Source: DASXMX01 sp036794395
GTDB lineage: Bacteria; Planctomycetota; Phycisphaerae; Tepidisphaerales; Tepidisphaeraceae
Direction: 5' to 3'
DNA length: 12,243 bases
Assembly: GCA_036794395.1 (NCBI GenBank)
Contig: DAIRGS010000215.1
Span: 1-12,243, forward strand
This document shows positions 1 to 4,980 of the stretch, piece after piece. Made by a program: the position numbers and the translations under genes. The notes under the pieces were generated by a model. That model was given only the letters and a program-made list of their open reading frames with translations, had not been told where the DNA came from and did not search any database. How positions within the stretch are numbered: the stretch's first letter is position 1; each line of letters starts with the position of its first letter.

Positions 1-18
1 CACACGCCCCCTCCCCAA

Positions 19-44
19 CCCTCCCCCGGCGTACCGGTGGAGGG
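19..44. repeat. GC-rich hairpin repeat downstream of the BI-1 gene
   Basis: The arms CCCTCCCCCGG and CCGGTGGAGGG pair around a CGTA loop, giving an 11-bp stem with one C/T mismatch. It lies 32 bases past the stop of the Bax inhibitor-1 gene, but no T-run follows on either strand, so it is not a classical intrinsic terminator. It resembles the short C/G-rich palindromes scattered through many environmental genomes. Confidence 0.55.
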
Positions 45-76
45 AGAAGAGGGTCGCCGAAAGTGTCACTCACCCG

Positions 77-814
77 TTAGCGCCTGCGTTCTCCATTGCC
101 GAGGATGCTGAGGACAAAGAGGAACAAGTTGAGGAAGTCGAGGTAGAGCGACAACGCCCCGCTGATCGACATGCGAGCCGCCAGCGCGGGATCGTTCTGC
201 GTTTGTAGGGCGATGATTTTCAATCGCTGGGTGTCGTAAGCCGCGAGGCCCACGAAGACCGCGACGCCCAGGTAGTTAATGACGACGGTCATCCACGTGG
301 GATGCCAGAAGATGCTGACCACCGACGCCAGGATGATTCCGACGAGGCCCATGAACAGGTATGCACCGAGGCTTGTCAGGTCGCGTTTAGTGACAAAGCC
401 ATACAGGCTGGTTGCGCCGAACATGGCGGCAGTCACGAGGAATGCGGTGGCGATCAGGGCGTGGGCATAGAACAGGAGGATCACGGAGAGTGTCACGCCG
501 TTTAGCGCGGCATATAACAGGAACAGAGCTGTCGCCGCGGTTGGGCCGATGCGATTGATTGACCCTGCCACCATCCAAACTAACGCGAGCTGGGCAATCA
601 CGAGAACAATGATGACCGGTCCGCGGAAGATGTTCCGCATCAACTCGGGCTGTGTGGAAACCCACCACGCCACTGCCGCGGTCAATCCCAGACCGGCGGC
701 CATCCACGCGTAGACGGCGTTGAAGAATCGCGCCACTACGCCGGCATCCACATCCTGCCCATAATCCAACGGGCCAACGTCCGGACGAGGGAAAAAATCT
801 GGAGTTCTAGACAT
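77..814 (-). CDS. Bax inhibitor-1/YccA family membrane protein
   Basis: A 245-residue polytopic inner-membrane protein. After a soluble N-terminus of about 28 residues, roughly seven hydrophobic segments follow (about 33-52, 66-84, 92-114, 118-138, 147-169, 176-194, 221-238). The family signatures are AAYDTQRLK at 191-199 and the closing block LYLDFLNLFLFVLSILGN at 223-240. Members of this family are thought to act as pH-sensitive cation (calcium) leak channels or to modulate membrane proteases such as FtsH; which applies here cannot be seen. The ATG at 814 is chosen because an AAAGGA ribosome-binding site lies upstream. The gene stands alone, divergent from the PilZ gene across a 479-base repeat-rich gap. 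The length fits the family and nothing looks truncated. The family call is very secure; the precise role is unknown. Confidence 0.93.
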   Translation of the reverse strand: MSRTPDFFPRPDVGPLDYGQDVDAGVVARFFNAVYAWMAAGLGLTAAVAWWVSTQPELMRNIFRGPVIIVLVIAQLALVWMVAGSINRIGPTAATALFLLYAALNGVTLSVILLFYAHALIATAFLVTAAMFGATSLYGFVTKRDLTSLGAYLFMGLVGIILASVVSIFWHPTWMTVVINYLGVAVFVGLAAYDTQRLKIIALQTQNDPALAARMSISGALSLYLDFLNLFLFVLSILGNGERRR

Positions 815-942
815 TTGAAGATCCTTTCAGAAAAGCATCCGTTGCTCATCGTAAGCGACCGCCCATGCCTACTTCCACAGGCGTGTAAACACCGGCCCAA
901 ATTAGAACCGGGCGGGACCAACTCGATTCACAGACCCGTCTC

Positions 943-970
943 AGGGCTCGACACGCCAATATCGAGCCCT
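943..970. repeat. Small perfect hairpin in the BI-1/PilZ intergenic region
   Basis: AGGGCTCGA (943-951) and TCGAGCCCT (962-970) form a perfect 9-bp stem around a 10-base loop. No T-tract follows, so it is not a terminator. It sits directly outside the larger nested palindrome that starts at 981 and may be part of the same repeat or an operator-like site. Confidence 0.5.
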
Positions 971-980
971 AAATGCAGGT

Positions 981-1223
981 GCGCGATTCCGCGCTTCGTG
1001 GCATGGGGCTTCCAGCCCATGATTCAGGGAGTTGACCACCGGCGACGGGTTAGATGTGGGAAAACCAAGTTTCGACAATTGGACAACCTTCTGAATCTAC
1101 CCCCGGAAAATGCCCAACTCCGGCAAGTTGGTTTTCCCACATCCCACCGTCGCCGGACCCGTGGCTGCCCCAAACACGGGTTAGAAACCCGTGCCACTCA
1201 AATGCAATGGCGCGGAATCGCGC
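981..1223. repeat. Nested imperfect palindromic element A (about 243 bp)
   Basis: Three sets of inverted arms are nested. The outer pair is GCGCGATTCCGCGC (981-994) with its exact reverse complement at 1210-1223. The middle pair is 998-1021 with 1175-1197, both beginning or ending in GTGGCA/TGCCAC; each middle arm is itself a small hairpin of CATGGG..CCCATG or CACGGG..CCCGTG type. The inner pair is 1041-1068 with 1128-1154, including a perfect 16-bp match GATGTGGGAAAACCAA (1053-1068). Together with the hairpin at 943-970, this accounts for most of the 815-1293 gap. An open frame runs across it on the plus strand but is not credible as a protein. The element looks like a MITE-like or REP-like insertion made of nested smaller repeats. 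Confidence 0.75.
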
Positions 1224-1293
1224 ATGGTCGTTTAGTCCAAGTGAATCTATTCCGCTTGTAAGGCGACCGCCCTCCACGGTCGATAGAGAAAAT

Positions 1294-1770
1294 ATGGTGG
1301 AGTTCTCATCGGACTTTCCGTTTAAGCGCCGGTCGACAGACCGCGTGGCTCCGGCGTCCGATAACATTCAGCAGGCCGTTCCGGTTCCGCCCCCTGTGGC
1401 CGAGCCTGTGGTTACTCCCGCAATTCCTGAAACGCCCTTGCCGGCCCCTGTCCCTCAAAAACCCGTAGTCGAGCGGCGGAAAGTTCTTCGAGAGAAGATG
1501 ATCGCTCCCGGATTAATTCACCTGGACAGCACCAAGGGCCCGCCGATAAGGGTGAGCTTGATGGATATTTCCATTGCTGGCGTCCGATTCTCGGCGCCTC
1601 GACCTCTGGATCCGGGTGACAAGCTTCAGATTCGCGTGGAAGCCGGGCCCTTCCGGTGGACCACACGGATGCGCGTCATCCACTGCACCCGCACGCCCAA
1701 CGCGGGCAACATCATCGGGTGCGCCTTCCTCCGAACCGAACTCTTGAGGCCGTGGCCCATCGCGGCTTGA
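1294..1770 (+). CDS. PilZ domain protein
   Basis: The 158-residue product has a variable, proline-rich N-terminal linker (about 28-58) followed by a PilZ domain (about 60-150). The cyclic-di-GMP-binding signature is visible: an RxxxR motif (R62 and R66 in ERRKVLREK) and a DxSxxG motif (DISIAG, D91, S93, G96). PilZ proteins bind cyclic di-GMP and relay it to motility, exopolysaccharide or surface functions by protein contact, so this is probably a small cytosolic c-di-GMP effector or adaptor. The frame is open upstream to 1054, but that part overlaps nested palindrome A and reads as low-complexity translated repeat, so the ATG at 1294 is preferred. Its Shine-Dalgarno is poor, so the exact start is uncertain. 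No partner gene lies next to it; the next gene is convergent. Confidence 0.82.
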   Translation: MVEFSSDFPFKRRSTDRVAPASDNIQQAVPVPPPVAEPVVTPAIPETPLPAPVPQKPVVERRKVLREKMIAPGLIHLDSTKGPPIRVSLMDISIAGVRFSAPRPLDPGDKLQIRVEAGPFRWTTRMRVIHCTRTPNAGNIIGCAFLRTELLRPWPIAA

Positions 1771-1778
1771 GAATTCGA

Positions 1779-1892
1779 TTAAACACGAAGGCACGAAGAC
1801 ACAAAGAAATGCAAAAGCAAAGAGACGTCAAACATTAAGTTTGGCGTCTCTTTATTTTTCTTAACTTCGTGTCTTCGTGCCTTCGTGTTTAA
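1779..1892. repeat. Nested palindromic element B (CACGAAG-type)
   Basis: A perfect 24-bp inverted repeat has its left arm at 1779-1802 and right arm at 1869-1892. The arms consist of a short periodic unit (CACGAAGG, CACGAAGA, CAC...). The interior holds an intrinsic terminator hairpin (1822-1850). The element fills the gap between the convergent PilZ and MIOX genes and starts 8 bases after the PilZ stop codon. Repeats of this CACGAAG type are common in planctomycete and other environmental genomes. Confidence 0.85.
1819..1859. terminator. Intrinsic terminator between convergent PilZ and MIOX genes
   Basis: GAGACGTCAAAC (1822-1833) pairs with GTTTGGCGTCTC (1839-1850) around an ATTAA loop, giving 12 bp with one G-T wobble. 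The flanking A/T pairs extend it by three. The plus strand continues TTTATTTTT (1851-1859), a convincing terminator for the PilZ transcript. On the minus strand the trailing sequence is only moderately T-rich (TTTGCTTTT), so it may also stop the MIOX transcript but less strongly. Confidence 0.85.
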
Positions 1893-1906
1893 GTCTGATA
1901 TATGTC

Positions 1907-2833
1907 TTACCAGTCGATCTTCGCCGGGAAGTATTCAGCGATCAGCTCTTCATAGAAGGGCCGCAACTTTTCCACGCTCGGCTTTTCCTCGCCCTTGGAA
2001 TAGAGATCGTACGGGTTGAACTTCCGCACCCACTGGAACATCTTGCGGTCCTCATCGTTCATGAGGTGGGTGTACCCGTGCTCCTTGTGAGCGGCATAGA
2101 ACGAGTGATAGCGGATCATGTACTGGGCTTCGCGCGGCAAATAGTCATTGGTTACATGGAACATGTATTCATCATGTCCCCATGACAAGATGATTTTGTC
2201 GAAGCCGCAGCCCTGGCTGAAGATGCCGCATGAGGTCTGGTAGGCCGGGATCTGGTAATCGGGGTTGGCCGCGAAGAATTCGGGGAATACGACCTTGTCG
2301 GAGTAGCCGCAGCCTACCGGAAAGGTATCGCCCACCACCGCCCACTGCGGCTCGCCGCGGAGGCAGAGGATTTTGCCCAGGTCATGAATGAGTCCGGTGA
2401 GAATCATCCAGCGCGGATGGCCGTCGCGGCGGATGGCCTCGGCGGTTTGCAGGAGGTGTTCGATCTGGGTGAGGTCGGTATCGGGATCGCTGTCGTCGAC
2501 CAGCGTATTGAGATACTCCATCGCTTCCCATACTCCCATCTTCTGGCGATCCAGGCCGAGGAACTCGCGGTGCTTGGATTTAACAAAATCCAGCGTCTGA
2601 TGGGTGTGGTTGAGGCGGTAGAATTCCTTCACGCTCGGGCGGGCTTCGGCGCGGTAGTCGCGGAATTTTGCTTTGTCGCGTTTCCACTTGGCCTTCTCGA
2701 CATCGGTCTCGGCGCCCACGGCCACCAGTTCAGCGGATTCTGACTCCGGGTAGCGGTCCTTCAAAAACTCTTCCCAGTGGTCCAAGTCTTCGAGCGGGTT
2801 ATTCGAGTCGATGGAATTCGCCGGGCGCGACAT
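1907..2833 (-). CDS. MIOX: Inositol oxygenase (myo-inositol oxygenase)
   Basis: This 308-residue protein resembles eukaryotic MIOX, the non-heme diiron enzyme that uses O2 to open myo-inositol to D-glucuronate in the cytosol. All six expected iron ligands can be placed by comparison with the animal enzyme: H126 (IEHLLQTAE), H150 and D151 (LIHDLGK), H220 (SWGHDEYM), H243 (IRYHSFY) and D276 (FNPYDLYSK). K154, in the LGK position, matches the substrate-contact lysine. The end, ELIAEYFPAKIDW, is also family-typical. It is slightly longer than the 285-residue human protein because of an N-terminal extension rich in acidic residues. The ATG at 2833 is supported by a GGAGG Shine-Dalgarno (about 2840-2844). 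It is a single-gene unit with no inositol transporter or uronate genes beside it, so the fate of the glucuronate is not shown here. Confidence 0.95.
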   Translation of the reverse strand: MSRPANSIDSNNPLEDLDHWEEFLKDRYPESESAELVAVGAETDVEKAKWKRDKAKFRDYRAEARPSVKEFYRLNHTHQTLDFVKSKHREFLGLDRQKMGVWEAMEYLNTLVDDSDPDTDLTQIEHLLQTAEAIRRDGHPRWMILTGLIHDLGKILCLRGEPQWAVVGDTFPVGCGYSDKVVFPEFFAANPDYQIPAYQTSCGIFSQGCGFDKIILSWGHDEYMFHVTNDYLPREAQYMIRYHSFYAAHKEHGYTHLMNDEDRKMFQWVRKFNPYDLYSKGEEKPSVEKLRPFYEELIAEYFPAKIDW

Positions 2834-2931
2834 GCGTTGCCTCCGAATATGAAGGATGGGTTAGGAGCAGATAGTATAGCCGTCACCCGGAGAAAAATGC
2901 ACGTCTTGTTTTAGCCCAGAAAATTCAGGAC

Positions 2932-3064
2932 TCACCACGGAGGCACTGAGGACACGGAGAAATGCGAAGAAAGTCCATCTGTCAGTGGCGCAACGTACAT
3001 CTCATGTGCCCTGATTCATGCGTTGCGATTTAGTCTTCTCCGTGTTCTCCGTGCCTCCGTGGTG
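2932..3064. repeat. Nested palindromic element C (CACGGAG-type)
   Basis: The left arm 2932-2961 and right arm 3035-3064 are 30-bp inverted repeats with two mismatches, built from a periodic unit (CACGGAGG, CACTGAGGA, CACGGAGA). Inside, CGCAACG (2989-2995) pairs with CGTTGCG (3021-3027), making the element nested like the others. It ends about 34 bases from the terminator of the candidate RNA. Confidence 0.82.
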
Positions 3065-3096
3065 ATCAATCCGGGTGAGCTGTCGCAAAACCAACA

Positions 3097-3133
3097 TAAA
3101 AACAGAGGCACGGCCCATTTAGGACCGTGCCTT
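3097..3133 (-). terminator. Intrinsic terminator of the candidate minus-strand RNA
   Basis: Read on the minus strand, AGGCACGG (3132-3125) pairs with CCGTGCCT (3113-3106), with two further G-C pairs beyond one mismatch and an ATTTA-type loop. The hairpin is followed by CTG and a T5 tract (3102-3098). No minus-strand protein gene ends nearby: the next one upstream is the REC-GAF gene, which stops at 3742. Confidence 0.8.
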
Positions 3134-3419
3134 GATGCTTATACGGACAAATCCGCGAGTGCCGTGTGGAGGCGTTTAGTCAAACCCTGTAATAAATACG
3201 TGGGTGATAACCCATCGGGAGGTTACTCCCGAGGTTCCAGCCGTTAGCTTCCCGTCTACGTCTCAACTGTACGAGCCTGAGAACCGCGGGCATGCGTCAG
3301 ATCTGGCCGTTATCCCCTGGGGTTGCTTATCGGTTTAACCAAATGTGCCTTCAATCTCGAACACCGCAGAAGCATCCGTACTTGTTCCATTCTTATCGAC
3401 CCAATCGTTCTGGATCGAT
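3098..3419 (-). ncRNA. Candidate structured non-coding RNA, family unknown
   Basis: A perfect TATAAT box (3431-3426, minus) and an intrinsic terminator ending at about 3098 bracket roughly 320 nt without a credible reading frame. The RNA strand would contain these local hairpins: a 5' stem ATCGATCC/GGGTCGAT in the first 30 nt; CCCC/GGGG near 3316; a two-step stem in which CCCG pairs with CGGG (3290-3287 and 3254-3251) and TCTCA with TGAGA (3282-3278 and 3265-3261); CGGGAG-TAAC-CTCCCG (3231-3216); TGGGT/ACCCA (3214-3201); and GTTT/AAAC (3185-3174). I compared it from memory with tmRNA, RNase P RNA, 6S, SRP RNA, group II intron domain V and common riboswitches and recognised none of their diagnostic motifs. 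It could be an unusual member of a known class, a new family, or the remnant of a mobile element. Confidence 0.5.
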
Positions 3420-3425
3420 CAGCGA

Positions 3426-3456
3426 ATTATACGTACTGTCGAGCAGAATGGGTCGA
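3426..3456 (-). promoter_or_regulatory. Probable sigma-70-type promoter of the candidate RNA
   Basis: On the minus strand the -10 hexamer is a perfect TATAAT (3431-3426). The best -35 match is TCGACC (3456-3451) with a long 19-base spacer, so the -35 is weak. An A/T-rich stretch made of three heptamers (3460-3480) lies just upstream and could act as an UP element. Transcription would start near 3419. Confidence 0.55.
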
Positions 3457-3459
3457 GGA

Positions 3460-3480
3460 AATTTGCAATTTGCGATTTGC
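3460..3480. repeat. Short tandem heptamer repeat (AATTTGC)3
   Basis: Two copies of AATTTGC and one GATTTGC stand in perfect 7-base register directly upstream of the candidate RNA promoter. The unit length equals that of the AGATTTC repeat about 65 bases further on. Confidence 0.7.
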
Positions 3481-3545
3481 GAGTGAAAATTTTGGGACGA
3501 AGGCGCTTGACAAGTGTTAAATCGGTGTACCGGGATCATCATCTG

Positions 3546-3740
3546 AGATTTCAGATTTCAGATTTCAGATTTCAGATTTCAGATTTCAGATTTCAGATTG
3601 CTGCGCTGAAACCCTCCGGCATGTCATCCTGGAGCGCAGCGAAGGATCTGAGATTCGAATAGTTTTCCACAGGCAGATCCTTCGCTGCGCTCCAGGATGA
3701 CAAACCTCAAATCTCAAATGTGAAATCTGAAATCTGAAAT
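3546..3740. repeat. Nested palindromic element D (AGATTTC tandem repeat plus 29-bp inverted repeat)
   Basis: The left flank is a tandem array of seven exact AGATTTC units plus a partial one (3546-3599). The right flank carries inverted copies (GAAATCT units, about 3722-3740). Between them lies a perfect 29-bp inverted repeat: left arm 3622-3650, beginning TGTCATCCTGGAGC, and right arm 3674-3702, with a 23-base spacer. The element reaches to within two bases of the stop codon of the REC-GAF gene, so it forms that transcript's 3' end and may fold into a very long hairpin there. It is not a CRISPR array, because the 7-base units have no spacers. Confidence 0.88.
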
Positions 3741-3741
3741 T

Positions 3742-4905
3742 TTAGAACGGCGGTTCTTCGCCGCGTTTCCACCAGTCGGCGGCGTCGGGTTTGCGGTTGC
3801 CTTTTTTCTTTTCCGGGGGTTTTGTGTCGCCGTCGAAGTCGGCCTCGTCGAAAGGCGTTTCGCCTTCGGGCTCTTCGTCGTCGCGCACAATGCTCGCCAG
3901 CTCCAGGGCGAAGATCGGGCTTACCTGCTTGAGGAGGTTCGCATCGTCTTCGGTGAAGGGGCTGCGTTCATCACGGAAGAAGATCAGGGACGCCAGTGAT
4001 TCACCGAGATACGTGCAGTTGACGCCGAGGATGTCCTGGCCCTTGAACTGCTCGATCTCTTTCGAGGTCATCCGGTCGGTGAGTTCTTTTCCGGAGATAT
4101 GAATGAGATTGCTTTTGGCCGCGAGGGGCACGAGCACGCGCTTGGCGGCATCGGTAACGACCGCATCGCCGGCGATGGTGTACTTCATATAGGCGCCAAG
4201 CTGGAACGCCCCATCATCGGCCGCCAGGTAAACGGCGACGTTGGAATAACCGATCTGCCGCAGCAGCCAGTCCATTGAATTGCAGAGGTATTGCTCGAGA
4301 TCTTCAGCGTTTTGAATGTGCTTGCGGAAGCCTTCTTCGATCCGCACCGAATCAAACTGCCTGGAGAGTTCGCCGTAGGCGCCGACCAGGTCGTTGCAAA
4401 GCAGGTCGACTTTCTTGCTGATCATTTTGCGCGAATCGTTCAGGCGTCGCACCGCATCCCGCAGGCGATTGACGCGGCGTTCGCGCTTGAAAGATTCGGC
4501 CTGACGTTCGATGGCGGTTTGAACGCGCTCGACAATCTGGGTGGCAGAGAACGGCTTGGGCACAAAATCGATCGCCCCGCCGCGCATCGCCGAGATGGCC
4601 CCATCGATGCTGGGCTGGCCGGTCATTACGATCACGCTTGAACTTGGCTGGCGATCGCGCAGGGCGGCCAGAAGGGTCATCCCATCGCCATCGGGGAGAT
4701 GAACATCGGTGACCAGCACTTCGATTGAATCGCTGGCCATTATTTTTTTCGCTTCTTTTATGGACGAAGCCACAACGACCCGGCAATCCAAATGCTTGAC
4801 GACCATGTCGCGAACCAGCTCAGTGAGCTCGGGCTCGTCATCCACGATCAACACCCGCGGCCGCTGGGCCGTCTGCGCTTTGGACTGTGTTGCAACTGCC
4901 GGCAT
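3742..4905 (-). CDS. Response regulator receiver protein with coiled coil and C-terminal GAF-like domain
   Basis: The product has 387 residues. Residues 16-130 form a receiver domain: acidic pair D22/D23, phospho-acceptor D67 in VTDVHLPDGDG, T95 in VMTG and K117 in FVPKPF. Residues about 135-185 are charged and helical, probably a coiled coil. Residues about 195-340 look like a divergent GAF sensor domain. The tail (342-387) is strongly charged, acidic then lysine-rich, and ends WWKRGEEPPF. There is no DNA-binding or recognised enzymatic output domain, so it probably works through protein contacts or as a phosphate sink. The frame is open to an upstream start at 4971, but the ATG at 4905 has a purine-rich ribosome-binding site (AGGAAAGGGAG) and begins just before the receiver. 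It follows the histidine kinase gene by 75 bases, and the kinase is its likely phospho-donor. Confidence 0.87.
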   Translation of the reverse strand: MPAVATQSKAQTAQRPRVLIVDDEPELTELVRDMVVKHLDCRVVVASSIKEAKKIMASDSIEVLVTDVHLPDGDGMTLLAALRDRQPSSSVIVMTGQPSIDGAISAMRGGAIDFVPKPFSATQIVERVQTAIERQAESFKRERRVNRLRDAVRRLNDSRKMISKKVDLLCNDLVGAYGELSRQFDSVRIEEGFRKHIQNAEDLEQYLCNSMDWLLRQIGYSNVAVYLAADDGAFQLGAYMKYTIAGDAVVTDAAKRVLVPLAAKSNLIHISGKELTDRMTSKEIEQFKGQDILGVNCTYLGESLASLIFFRDERSPFTEDDANLLKQVSPIFALELASIVRDDEEPEGETPFDEADFDGDTKPPEKKKGNRKPDAADWWKRGEEPPF

Positions 4906-4980
4906 GTTCTCCCTTTCCTGACCACTTGCGATCGTGCGATCCAAAAACACGCACAAAACCACAAGCTGCATTTTCTCCGA

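Larger units (their letters stand above)
2834..3741. other. 908-base non-coding region
   Basis: No convincing protein gene is found. The region contains the MIOX promoter area (not resolved), palindromic element C, a candidate structured RNA with its own promoter and terminator on the minus strand, a short heptamer repeat and palindromic element D. Open frames here are under 110 codons, lack ribosome-binding sites and translate into repeats, so none is called. Confidence 0.7.

Noticed and set aside
815..1261. 148-codon plus-strand open frame between the BI-1 and PilZ genes
   Set aside because: It reads straight through the hairpin at 943-970 and nested palindrome A, has no domain or membrane pattern, and shows no ribosome-binding site.
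1054..1293. Upstream extension of the PilZ protein
   Set aside because: These 80 codons translate the right half of palindrome A; the credible protein begins at the ATG at 1294, just before the linker and PilZ domain.
3098..3419. tmRNA, RNase P RNA, 6S RNA, SRP RNA, group II intron domain V or a common riboswitch
   Set aside because: No CCA-ending acceptor or TTCGA-containing T-arm with a matching stem, no GAGGAAAGTCC-type or ACAGAA core, no SRP tetraloop domain and no intron catalytic triad stem could be found. The judgement was by eye, so a covariance-model search could still overturn it.
3546..3599. Possible CRISPR or minisatellite-type array
   Set aside because: Units are only 7 bases with no spacers; it is a simple tandem repeat forming the arm of element D.
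3292..3662. Three overlapping plus-strand frames of 64-105 codons
   Set aside because: They lie antisense to the structured RNA candidate and run into the heptamer repeats, giving repeated peptide; there is no ribosome-binding site or family resemblance.
4906..4971. Longer start for the receiver-GAF protein
   Set aside because: The extra 22 residues are outside the receiver fold, and the ATG at 4905 has a purine-rich ribosome-binding site.
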